NCBI GenBank assembly: GCA_023634235.1
Contig: JAMKCF010000011.1
Location: 5,722,001-5,786,000, forward strand
DNA length: 64,000 bases
Direction of reading: 5' to 3'
Origin: Pisaster brevispinus
Taxonomy: Eukaryota; Echinodermata; Asteroidea; Forcipulatida; Asteriidae
In this document: positions 12,801 to 24,200 of the stretch, one piece after another
Layout of the letters: each line of letters starts with the position of its first letter
How positions within the stretch are numbered: position 1 is the first letter of the stretch
Program-made: the position numbers and the translations under genes
Notes under the pieces: model-generated
Database searches by the model: none
Told to the model about the DNA's origin: nothing
The model's input: only the letters and a program-made list of their open reading frames with translations

Positions 12801-15149
12801 CATGCATTTCTAGGTTAGAGAAAGAAGGTCAAATTCAATCAATATTTTCTTCCAGAACTGGGATTTCAAATTTAAAAAACTGTTCCAGATAATTTGAAAG
12901 AGGAAGGTTTGGCATAGAACATTACTCCCTTCATTCCCTGGTTGAGTTTTACCTGTGAAGTGGTACTGTTTCTTTAACTTGACTATGAATGGATGAATGG
13001 TATGCGACCAGCAGAAAAATTTGCTTTTGAGGATGTTTGGCCTCATCCTCGATAAGGAAGTTTTATGGAACATCTTTTCTTTCATTTTTTTTTTTTTTTT
13101 TTTTGGGGGGGGGGGTCTGGTTTAAGGGGACCTTTGTGTTTTTCTCTCTTGGGTTTGGCGTATGGGTATGGGTAAGGGAGTGTTTCATAAGTCTCTGGAC
13201 TTCTAACATCTTCCTCGTAACTTCCTTGTTTTCATTGTTTCCTTGTTGATTACTTTTACGCCATGTTTATCAATTATATTTTATTACTTTTTGTGTTATT
13301 GTGGAAGATATAAATAAACCTGAATTGAAATAGCCGAAACTTCCACCACTGATTGATGAGAGAGTATTGTTTATTTTGGAAGTAATGGGTTTGTTTGTTT
13401 GGATTTTTATTTTTTTATTTTTTTATTTATTTTTTTTTTTGGGGGGGGGGTTCATGCTAATCCAACACTGTTGCACATCAAATCCTAAAAAATCTGTCCC
13501 TAAATGAAACTGTTCGAGGTGAGTTTGGGGGTCTTGGAATATGGCACAAAACTTGTTTTCCATTTTTTGTTTTTATCTTAATATCAATATCATTAATCTG
13601 ATTAACTTCACGGGTGTGAAACTGTTGGGTGTGATTTCTATTTATTTATTAGTTTCTATTTATTTATTTTTGGGGGGGATTTTGAGGTAACAGTAACAAA
13701 AAGGCTATTTTTATTGTTATGATTGCTGTTTTCCTGCTATTTTTATCAACTTGATTAGTCAAAAATAAATTGCCAACAGATAGTCTTTAAGTAACCTACG
13801 AACATTTCATTCAGATAAATGTTTGGGCGGAGGTAAAACAACTGTGCTCAAAACAATTCATAAAACAAATAAACAAATTTATCCTTCTGGATTTGGTTAT
13901 TGGTTCTGTCCACTTTGGTAAAAAAAACTAATTCAGGGTGCTCAGCAAACTATGTACCGTACTTCCACAAATGTTAAATGACAGACTAGCACTAGGCGGG
14001 GTTTCCAGAGTGAAAACTGGACCAGGTGTTTGACTGAGCCAGACACCTCTCACAGGGCTTATGGTTTGTTTAATAGCAGAGTATCTTCAGTTACAGCGTG
14101 TCTTATTCAGTCAATGATGATGATAAAGTTTACCAACCCTTCAAAGTATTACTTGATCAACAATACTATTCAAAAGCTCATTTGATTCAAATGAACAACT
14201 TCAATCAAATTATTCTGCCTCATCAGACTACCGCTTACTACAACTAGTTATCCTGAATATAGATCTATTTGGGTTTTTTTTGCGATATCTCCACTAGAAA
14301 ATGTGTATATGTGGCACATGGAACCATTTTTCAAAGTTTGTACCAATATCAACAAAATGGAACAACTTTACATAGAAGATACAATGAATTCCTCCAAATT
14401 GCTCCAGTTGAATTTAACTGAAAACTCATTAAAATTCATTGGCTTCATTTGTCCACTAATTTTTGTAATTTTGGTTTTATGTCTGTAACACTGACTCCAA
14501 TTTTTTTTTAAATTGCTGGGAATGTGCACTACTGTTTTACAAGGAAATTGTTTTCCAATTCTCCAAATAACTGGCTGATTATAAAATTTTAGTTTTAATT
14601 GATATTAAAATTGGGAAAAACAATTTATATCGGCAACATATTTTTAAAAAGGATTTTGTTTAAATTGTTTGTTCATGTGAAATTTCTTATTACACGTTCT
14701 GTACAAAACACTTTTAAGTAACCACTGACACTAATTTATTTTTAAAATTGTATATGTTATTATTTAGAATTTCATGTCAAAGAAATTCAACAAAGGTATT
14801 CTAAATAACTATCACTGTGGTTCAGAACAAAACTCCAAATTAATTGTTAAAGTCCAATAAAAAAAATTGTCAGTTTGTCACCCAAAACAAACATGTTGAC
14901 AGCATTAGGGCCTGTTGTTTCAAAAAAAGCCATCAGCAAACACAGGATTATGCATCTTCCATCAATTTCACACTGTTTGTGTTCTTATCTAAATTCAAGA
15001 TTTGCCACAGATATTTGCCTTTTAGAGATATATGGTGGACACCTTGCAAGGGGACTTTTTGGTTTGTGTATTTCTTTATCTAATTCTATTTCTATTATAA
15101 TTTTATCAAGCCTGTTCAGCAGCTAGATGAGGCATAAATGCATTTGATG
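9887..15149. other. no gene seen; T-run/G-run junctions
   Basis: AT-rich sequence without recognisable exons. It holds T20-G11 at 13085-13115, a second T-run/G10 junction at about 13431-13450 and a third near 13667. A short SINE tail fragment is near 10423. Confidence 0.5.
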
Positions 15150-15430
15150 CCAGAAACACCGGGTGATCCATTCTACAGGACTCTTAGTCTTAGAGTAACC
15201 ATGGAGGTAAACTTAGGGATAAATGTGTGCTGAATTCTTTTACGTGCATTGGTAGTTTTTAATATAACACACGGGACCTATGGTTTTCCATCCCACCCAA
15301 AGGACGAAGTAATAATGGTTATTAGCTCTCTTGCTTAGGACACAAGTTTTAAGACCGGGACTCGAACCCACACTCTGCTGATCTGAAACACCAGAGCAAT
15401 TGAGTTCGAGGCCACGACGAGTGTAAATCT
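15150..15430 (-). mobile_element. tRNA-derived SINE (same family as 43983-44195)
   Basis: On the minus strand the head carries GTGTGGGTTCGAGTCCCGGT (B box) followed by TTAAAACTTGTGTCCTAAGC and CTTTGGGTGGGATGGAAAAC. These blocks recur in order at 43983-44195. A short tail fragment also occurs near 10423 (GAAACACCAGGGCCAGTCCC). Confidence 0.65.
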
Positions 15431-15669
15431 CGTCAGTACACACACAAACCGAACACACATTCCGTTGTCCACCGTATCTCAAAAGGCTAAAATGAAGAAA
15501 ATGAAAGTGTCCAAAGAATCCTTCAAAATAAGTACATATCGAAAGTAAAGGAAATGTTTGAAAAGGATACCCCGATGTAGGAATTTTCATCCACATTCCG
15601 CGGGTCCAATGAAGTGAAGTCGATCGTTGAATGTGACGACAACTTCTCTAAAGTATCGATAGCTTGCAG

Positions 15670-15933
15670 CTACTGTCGTGGTGCCATGTTGAATTCCTCC
15701 AGTTCATCAAAAAAAGCTGCACACAGCGGCCTTACGATTTCTATACATGGTCCCTGCGTTGCTGCTTGGTTTCGAAGACGGAATCTGCATAATGAAGTAC
15801 AGGCTTTTGTGTTTTGGGTGGAGTCTTTGAAAATTGTAACATTTGCGTAAAGAGTTATGCTTTGTATTGAACCAGTTGACCAGAATAAAGACACTTTGTC
15901 GTCATCTGCGGTCACAATGAGTGGATGAAACAT
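15670..15933 (-). CDS. unassigned 87-codon ORF, possibly coding
   Basis: An ATG ORF (start MFHPLIVTADDDKVSLFW, end ELEEFNMAPRQ, then TAG) lies in sequence that does not look repetitive and is slightly richer in CpG than its surroundings. The composition is protein-like (few low-complexity runs), but I recognise no family. No donor site follows in frame. The plus strand is also open over part of it. It may be chance, a single-exon gene or an exon fragment. Confidence 0.2.
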   Translation of the reverse strand: MFHPLIVTADDDKVSLFWSTGSIQSITLYANVTIFKDSTQNTKACTSLCRFRLRNQAATQGPCIEIVRPLCAAFFDELEEFNMAPRQ

Positions 15934-16180
15934 GGAGGAATGTACACTTGCACTCTTTTAGAACTTTTGTACCACCCTATGAAAGTAAAAGTAAAAGACA
16001 TAATTCCAAACTTGCTTTTTTTAAAAAGTGATTATGGTCAGATGTGCCCGGGCCTCGAGACAGGCAAGAGGTTGGATGGCCCCTGAACGAGGACATCCTA
16101 AAATTTAAAAACCCATAAATTTTCATCTGATTTTTTTGGGTTTTTTTTTTGCTAATTTTTAAAATGAAATTCACCGCCAA

Positions 16181-16345
16181 CGACCCACGACGCGTACCGC
16201 ACGTCCTATTCTGTCCGCCATATTGCATATAAAAATGTACGCAAAAATAAAGGAGTTCTGGAATTGACGCCCAAATTGGCGGTAAAATGGTAGACGCGCA
16301 TAAAAAAAAATGAGACACTCGTTCTGCAATCGCACAAGGGGTCAA
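16181..16345. mobile_element. MITE family B copy in reverse orientation
   Basis: It ends CGCACAAGGGGTCAA before TA. Upstream blocks AATGGTAGACGCGCAT, GGAGTTCTGGAATTGACGC and CCGCCATATT match the reverse complement of family B in order. The far end (CGACCCACGAC) is diverged. Confidence 0.55.
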
Positions 16346-16562
16346 TAATTTTCTTCTCAATTTGAAAAACACTTCCCTTTTACTCAGCAAATTAACAAGA
16401 TCAATCTTCATTAAGCCTGTTGGTAAAATTTATGGGCTAACAAGGTGTTTTTTAATATGAATAACACACCAGACCCTCCTTGCACGGCACTGCGGCCTGC
16501 ATTCCTTTAATTTTTGTTTCACAGTTCTTATAATATTATTTATATAGGGGGCCTACTTTCTA

Positions 16563-16690
16563 TTGACCCCTTGCATGTTGCGAAACGCACCTACCCACAA
16601 TTCGCGCGAACTCTCGCCATTTTGAGAGTGAATTCCTTGATTTTGACTCCTAAAATGGCGGGCAGGATATAGGCACTTGTAACGAAAAAT
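16563..16690. mobile_element. MITE family B copy, right end unclear
   Basis: After TA it begins TTGACCCCTTGCATGTTGCG. The body keeps TTTTGACTCCTAAAATGGCG and GATATAGGCAC in the order seen in family B. The right terminal repeat was not found and is probably lost or diverged. This copy raises local CpG content. Confidence 0.6.
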
Positions 16691-18917
16691 AACTTGTTGC
16701 GCCCACGTGTGGCGATAAACGAAGTGCAGACACAGAGTGAGACGCGCGCGTAAAGCAATTCAATAAATCGACCATGCCAGTCGATAGCCTGGATGAGAGA
16801 ACTGACTGATAGGTCACAATCCGTTTGACGTCATTGAGAAATGCCACTTGGTGTGTATTACAACAGAAAAGGTTCTGAAATGACGAGGGGAGGACACATG
16901 TCGAAAAAGAATGCAGGAGCGACGCCAAACAAGACTAAGTCTGGGCATGAGGTCGAAATCAACTTTAAGCGACGCATATATGGGGCGACGGATAATATGA
17001 AGTCGGACTTAACAACACAAATAAATGAGGCTCTTACAAATTTTGGACTTTATACTTCTTTGCACTAAGCAGCTGAAATTTAAACATTTTATTTACAATA
17101 AATTATATTATATCGGTATCTCCAACCAGCTGAGTCAGATTTATACATCATAAAGTCAAAGTCAACAACAAGTTGCCAGTAAAATCATATTATATATTTA
17201 TACAATGCAAATACAAGATGAACGAAACTTTATCACCGTGGTTCTACCAACTTACTCCCTATACTTCAGGGATTCCAACCAAAAATGGAAGGGGGAAAAT
17301 GCTAAAACCAAACATTTGGTGTTCACCCCCCCCCCCCTATTGTGTCTTCATTGTGTGCTTAGAATCTCAGGAACTCTTTAGAGGATCTTAGGGGGTACTT
17401 CTGTATGAGGAAAATAGAGGATTTAAGTAAAATATGGGCGGATACCCTCCACCCCATAATCGGCATGGTATAAAACCAGGCACTTCCTTCCAAACTAAAA
17501 ATTAGTTTTTTATTTGCTCCTTGAAGAGCTGCAAACAAGGGCGTTCAAATAACACCTACTTAGGGCCTATAAGGTGAGTACTTCTCAACACAAAACATGT
17601 TAAAGACATCGCATCACATTGATATCGAGGCCGATTCTTCGAAGGGCGTCACACGCAGTCTGTTCAAGACGTTTTCTTCTTCTATTTGTTTGTGAATTTG
17701 TTGTGTTTATTTATTTCTTGTTTTATTTGCATACAATGGTGGCAGCATCATGATAAATGATCGACATAGAATGAGTTCCACTCCATTGAAATAACCATTA
17801 CAAATAGTATAATATTAAAGTGAGATGTCAAATCTTAAGCCCACATCTAGAATAATTTGTTTGTCTTTTGGAAATTCTCAACCCATGACAATAAAATTCA
17901 ACAGGTCATAAAATATTCACAAGCGCCTTCTTAAATATATATCCCACTGCATCTTGGGAAAACTGAGTACAATTACAAAACAAATCAAGCTGCCAATATG
18001 GAGGCCATGCATTAGTTTACATGTAGTTATGCCAAAATCAGCGTGCCATGATGGATGCTGCTGTTGCTTGGGCTCGGCTTTTACCCAGAATCCTTTGCGC
18101 GCCGATCATGCCCATTGGGACATGCATATGGGCCGTTGGTTAAACCAACTCATAACAAGAACATAGATGTAAATTGTTTATGCAGTTCAATGGAAACTTG
18201 TGATGATATTATTGATAAAAATAATCGTTCATAAACAATTACAAAATGAGCAATCAGTAACGAGGAAAAAAACAATAGAGTGTTTTGCGAACGCAAATGA
18301 TCACACCGAAAATATGATGGCAGCCAAGGCGGAGTGTGGGTGTCGTTTTTTTCTCCTGAGGGCGTGTTGCATGTTTGCAGCCAGCCACCCTGGACCACAT
18401 CAATGCAAACAATAACTGGTTTTATTTAATTTATTTCCAGTTTGGGTTTTTGGGTGGGGTTTTTTTGAGCTCGCAGATCCAGCTATACTACTGGTTGGGG
18501 CAACTATGAACAAACCGTTTCGAAAGTCAAAACTGACTAATGGTATCTGGCAGATTGAAATTCTGTTGAAAAAAAACATCCAGTCCCAATTATGGGTTAT
18601 CTGGAACAATCATCAATTGGGCTTATTGTTAATGAAAATGTTTGAACTTGAATATAAATACCATTAAAATGCAAAGTGTCTTGATATACAGTAATTACTA
18701 TACAAAAGCTATCATACAAATGATACAAATCATACAGTGACCTTTACGTTATAACTTAAAAACAAGAGGAATACCTCAACTTAGCCCATGTCTGCCTAAC
18801 GACGGGGTTTCCTGTAGATCACACAAATGCTGTAGATGAACAAGAACTTTAGTGTCTTTCTTTATAACCTCACTACTAGTGATATGAGATGAGAAACATG
18901 ACCAAATATATATCAAA
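16691..18917. other. no gene recognised
   Basis: A 75-codon plus ORF at 16841-17068 (MPLGVYYNRKGSEM... ending GLYTSLH) has no recognised domain. The rest is AT-rich with a C10 run near 17328. Confidence 0.4.
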
Positions 18918-18921
18918 TTAA

Positions 18922-19195
18922 CACGTTGACTGCCGGTCATAGATTCGTAGGGCGTTCCCATTTGCCAAGTGTGGTGCGCATGCGCGCATACCAAATAGGT
19001 ACCTTTTTGGTGTCTACATGTTGTAATACAAATTCTGTCCTCACCACTGCCAGAAGCGTAATTGTTGCGCTCTCAGTGATGCCAGTGTATTCAATTAACA
19101 ATACAAAAACCTTTCATTCTCTGCGAGTATATTCGTAGTGGCAGAATCCGTTACACCTGTTACTACGAATATACTCGTAGGCGGCAGTCAACGTG
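18922..19195. mobile_element. piggyBac-like MITE with TTAA target duplications
   Basis: The element begins CACGTTGACTGCCG right after TTAA (18918-18921) and ends CGGCAGTCAACGTG right before TTAA (19196-19199). That is a 14-bp perfect terminal inverted repeat with the TTAA duplication typical of the piggyBac superfamily. Near the right end are two inverted copies of a CGAGTATATTCGTAG-like sequence (about 19123-19180), giving a subterminal hairpin. At 274 bp it codes for nothing and is non-autonomous. Confidence 0.85.
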
Positions 19196-19482
19196 TTAAA
19201 GAGAGATATGCGCTCTTTCGAAAAGTATACAGTTTGCTGGGGTATCGTTGTTTGCTAGGCAATAAATAACCAAAGTTTACTGTAATGAAGAAATAAGCGC
19301 TACATGGGCTTAGGCAGGAACAGTTTTTGTATACAGTGACCAGTCAGGCAAATATGGGTTAATATTTGCTGTAATTCCTTCACTGGGGAGTAATGAATAA
19401 AACATTAAGTGTTACCCTTGACCAATGTACATGTAGAGAAGGATTCAATTAAATGACTTCTTATCACTAGGGTGGTGTACGT

Positions 19483-19560
19483 CCCTGGTCTAGTGGTCAA
19501 GGCAATGCAGAAGGTCCAGGGTTCCATTTCCACCCGAAGTGACTGTGATTTGTTTTGACA
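19483..19560 (+). mobile_element. tRNA-like SINE head
   Basis: GTCCCTGGTCTAGTGGTCAA (A-box-like) is followed by CCAGGGTTCCATTTCCACCC (B-box-like). It is short and diverged, so the call is tentative. Confidence 0.4.
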
Positions 19561-20029
19561 AGACTTGCAAATAACTGAGTACAGAGTGTTGTGCTGTCAT
19601 AACATGTTATATTTGTGTAGGGTTCAAAACTAACTTTAACTGTGAGTAATTATATTTGTGTAGGGTTCACACCTGACTTTAAATGTGAGTAATTGGTTGG
19701 TTGAAATTCTGGCTAAAACCATAAGCGAAAGGAACACATTTCTGGGAGACCAGAGAAAAATGACAGAAATAACCACTCAAGGAGTTGGTAACAAAATGCA
19801 ATTCAAAATGGCGAGAAGGAAAAGAGATTAGTACAAATATTTTGAAGGCAACAGTGTCTTGGGCATCAATGGAATTTTTACAAGTCCATAAAGTTCCAAC
19901 TTTGTCATTTGTGCGGGACTTTGCAGCCATATGCACAGAGGTCAACCGGAACAGGCAGTGGGAAGCAATGAACTGGCCAGCTAGACCACTTGTAAACATA
20001 ATCTTTACAGGCCCTCTGGTGTTTTTTAA

Positions 20030-20140
20030 CACCAGGCCTGGTACTTCAGGGAGGTGATGTAGACAATTGCCCCCATGCCCTTGGTGCCCCTTAAAAAGTT
20101 ATTGGTACAAGTTTTCAGCCCTTCACGGAGGGCCTTCTAA
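20030..20140. mobile_element. MITE family A fragment, inverted
   Basis: CAGGCCTGGTACTTCAGGGA, then CCCTTGGTGCCCCTTAAAAA. It contains the diagnostic TTGGTGCCCCTT block. A similar fragment is at about 24213-24345 (CAGGCCTGGAATTAAACGAA ... CTTGGTGCCCCTTCATTAG) in the UBAP1 intron. Confidence 0.5.
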
Positions 20141-21093
20141 AGCTGAGTATTTGTATTGTGACATCACACTTTGCTTTCGCATTTAAAATTGATGCACATC
20201 TTATGATCAATCTTAGCTCTTTGTGAAATCCAGCCCTATTAAAATCAAGCTATAAACCACTTATCATTGCAGTTTTAAAAAAAATTCCGTTCTCACCCTT
20301 GTGGTTACTTTAATGAAAGCTCCAGAATCATTTTTTGTTGTCGAGAATATCGCTGTCACAACAAAAACCATGACTAAACCAGGTAAGGACAACAAATGTT
20401 CTCATAAAATGCACCAGGATTTCTCTTTCTCTTTTGAGCAAATATGGTTTGTGTTCACCGTGAACCCTTGGCCATGGGCCATGGCCGAATATTGGCCATG
20501 GGCATGCTTGAATCTCACACTTACCTCCCATGCCAATGTTAACCATCGGTGGCAGCCTATAGATCTCTCATTACCCTCGTTTGTACAATAAAAGGAGGAA
20601 GGTCTGGAATCGGGAATTACACAACAACCCCTCGAAAAAAGGGAGATTTCGAACTTGAACTCCAGTTCCCTTTGTCCCCTTTGTACGGGGAAAACAGCGC
20701 ACAGCCTAGTGAGTGCATTCCTGTGCCACTACACAATGGAATGTCAAGGCATTCAGCTTTGACCTCATACAGGGTGTACACGAAAGCGGGTTTGCCAGAC
20801 TTCCGGTTGTGTCTTTCGGCATTAACTGATTAAGAGAGTGCTTCTTGGGCTCCAAAATGAACGGAATAAAAGTCAAATCATTTCACGTCGCACCCACCTA
20901 CCTTCTTGAAAGAGATCCTTAATACTTAAAGAGTCATGAGTTTCATTCAACATGATCAGAGTAAACAAAAGTACGCAAGTACATGATTGTATACGTGCAT
21001 GCACAGATGCGTCCAATACAAATGTTCAAACTAACAATAATTAGAGCAGTTCGTTACCAGATAACATAGCCCTATAAAAAGACTTTGTGTGGC

Positions 21094-21225
21094 TCAGCTC
21101 TTTGCCATCAATACATTTAGGACCTCATTTTCGTTGTTGCCGTGTACGATGAGCTCTCGTCTGATGTCCTCCGACTTGAAACCAAGCTCTTCGAACCGTT
21201 GCCAGAGGAGAAGGAAGTCCAGTGC
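21094..21225 (-). CDS. UBAP1: UBAP1 exon 6 (last UBA and stop)
   Basis: This 132-nt coding part (TACACAG acceptor) encodes residues 449-491 and a TGA stop: ALDFLLLWQRFEELGFKSED, then IRRELIVHGNNENEVLNVLM, then AKS. It matches the MSKFKEMGFELKDIKEVLL...NALEDLMA end of UBAP1. The 3' UTR continues to lower coordinates. I could not fix its end. Confidence 0.92.
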   Translation of the reverse strand, partial: ALDFLLLWQRFEELGFKSEDIRRELIVHGNNENEVLNVLMAKS

Positions 21226-24200
21226 CTGTGTAGAAAAGACAAGAGGAGTTTTTTGAAGATTAGGATAAGACCAGTGGCATAGTGAGGGAGTAGGGGGGTG
21301 GGAGGGGTGTAAATTAAGATTGTATTAAGATTCTACATATTATAGCACTAACCCTAGTTATGTATAAGTACTACAGTGACGTCCTGGATATGAGGGTCCA
21401 TTTCAGGGGCAAAAAAATTTCAGAGCTCCGTAATTCAAATCTTATCTGTATGAAGTTACTAACTAGGTTAACTAGGATTCAATTTTGAGGAGGCATTTTG
21501 ATATGATGTAATTTCCGCCCTTTGAAAACCCCTGGAGTTATAGATTCCAAGGAGCTTCTAGGAACAGTATCTTCAGTCCTAGAGAAGTAGATCTTAGAAC
21601 ACGATATCTTATGATGTCTAAAAAAAAATGTGACAGCTAAAAATGTGACAGCTATTTTTTTCACAAAGCAAACATAACAATTTCTGCACTCTGAAAAAAA
21701 GTTTGCAACGTCTAATTCATGTATCTAGTGCAAAACCTCTTATCCACTTCACTTGTGGCTTACAAAAATGGACAGGCTGGGCCACTATTGTTTTACAACC
21801 GTATTCTCAATGGGAGGTAAGTTTGAGTGTTCCAAGATTCCAGCGTACCGTAGCAGATTATCAGCCGAGGCTTACGGCCGAGGTTTTGGGATTTACGGTA
21901 AACGTATACTCAAAATTTTCTCGAAAGAGAACAAGTCCCCTTGCTTGTTATGAGAACCCTTTTTTGTCTTTTTTTTGTCAGGTCAGGGCTTCAATTGTGA
22001 CAACGATATTCTCAAAGGAAAGTGATTACTTCAGAAGCTCCAAAATGTTCAGGAAAAATAATACTGGTCAGAGGCACGGACATTTTTTTTGAAAAGCGCG
22101 GAAGTGGTTAGCCAGATAATTGAGACTTCATAAACAATGTTTGGAATAAACAGTGCCATTAGGGGCCATTCAGCATAGTCAATGTTAAAAACTTTTTCTT
22201 TCTTTTTTTCTTTTGACCCACCCACCCACCCCAAATTTCAATTTTCAAATATTGAACGGCTTCATAATATAATCTGTACACTGAAGAACAAAGTAGTGCC
22301 TCAATCAGTAGTTTTCAATGTTTTTTTCTGGGTTAAACAAACAACTTTGTAATTTATCAGGAATTAAATTGACGATCTTGGCCAGCTGAATACTTTTTTC
22401 TTCTTCTTTTTTAATTGTTAATTTATACACTTTTTAAATTATTTCTAATTATAAAAACTGAATTTAGATTTTCAGTTATTTCTTGTGACCCACCCACCCA
22501 CAATTTCAAAGGAAAAACAAAATCACAATTGTTTAACAATGACTATTCTGAATGGCCTCTTACTGACTACACAGATTACCTCGAAAGACGACACCACGCA
22601 AAAACAAAAGGAAACTTCCTTGTTTAAGTTTGCTAAACTGTGCATGCATTCGACATATAGAGTCAAAAGAAACTGAAAGCAACGATGACAAACTGGACAA
22701 CTCATGATTGCCAATGCAGAAAGATGCTCAGAAAGAAATGACAACACAGTGGAAACACTGTACCTTGTCTCGGTTGTTGTTCTGTAAGCTGAGCGCAATT
22801 TCCACTTTGTCTTCGGGAAAACCTTGACTGCATAGATGATCCACTGAACACAGCCATTCTACAACCTGAAGAAACAATCACAGACATTTCTAAGATTACA
22901 GCCCTCTTCAAAACAATGGCTTAAGTTCCATACCCAAAGTGCAAGTATTGAACGAGCCTAAACCCAAATCAGAACCTAAACCGGAGCCGAAATCGGAGCC
23001 CAAACCAGAGTCTAGGCCGATGCTTCAAAAAGGGCTCCTTAACACCTTATTTAAAATCCCAAAAATGAGCCAGGGTTCATAACCCTACCTCCCTAGAGTG
23101 ATTGATTAGGATCTTTCCTCATTCTAACAAGACCAAACACTGTGTGATAACTCAACATCCAAACTGTTGGGACTTTGGTGGTATGCCTGATCCCATGTTA
23201 AAAAGCATTTGATCAGTTGACCACTGCAGTCCCCAGTCCAACAGAATCAAACATACCAGTTGGATTTTAATGAGTTGGGGTTGGCTAGGGTTATTAGAAA
23301 AATCCCCTCAGCTTACAAGTCTGTCGTCATGTCCGAGCTGCTGAACCGCCCTCGCTGTCCGAGATCGCGGGAATCCCATTGCTGCAATCGTGGCTACAAA
23401 GGATTGATCCTCTGCACTGAGGCTGTCGAAGAAAGGATCTGTGAGAGGTGGTTGGCCAAAGTCCAAAGAGTTAACACGCGACTGATGTGGGGACGGCGGG
23501 AGCGGGGTGTACCTGTTAAGATTCTGTGAAGGAATAAACAAAACAAAGCCAAATTTACCCAAATGCATTGAGGCTAGTGTCGCCCAATTAAATACCCGGG
23601 ACGGTTTATCCATTCTGATTGGTCGAGAGGAGATCACGTGGCCATGTTCCAACGTGCGATATAAACACAGTAAGAAGTGATTAAACATGACCTGACCTTA
23701 TTGAGTCAAAAGAGGCGCTATCACATGATTGCATGCAGCACGCATTTTTCTATTTTCTTAGAAAATCAATGTTTCCTTTTGCCAAACAAGTATTTTGGAA
23801 ACCCTTCTTGATCAATAAACACCATTTGCTCAAAGCTCCAGAATATGCAAAATCAATTTTATGAAATACTTACAAATTGCACTAACGATCGAATATTAAC
23901 GAACGCCGAAGGCTCAAGACGGGGAACTCATGTTGAAATGTGAAATGTGAACTGGACGCCATTTCAACAAGCATGCGTACTTCACATTCCAGCAGAAGAT
24001 AGAGCTCCAGTTTCCCATCTTGCGCTTTTGGCGCCTTATTATCTTTGCTAACCATTTGATAGCCCTATACCAACGATACATTTATGTGTCATGCTTTAGC
24101 TTCACAATAGTTTATGGATTTTGTTTCATTATTTTAGAGTACTTTTCATCCACTAGATATATGTACATAATGATTTCTCTTCTGGCAGAGGTACATGTAC

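Larger units (their letters stand above)
19200..21093. other. UBAP1 downstream region / 3' UTR side
   Basis: It contains a SINE head, a family A fragment, a family D fragment and, near 20468-20500, a GGCCATGG-rich palindromic stretch. The part nearest 21093 should be UBAP1 3' UTR. I could not place a polyadenylation site. Confidence 0.45.

Noticed and set aside
13085..13115. G-run as a functional G-quadruplex
   Set aside because: It is a single homopolymer next to a T run. Slippage is the simpler explanation and nothing nearby suggests function.
16181..16700. CpG-rich promoter with YY1-like CCGCCAT/AAAATGGCGG sites
   Set aside because: The CpG and AAAATGG words belong to two family B MITE copies, which carry them elsewhere too.
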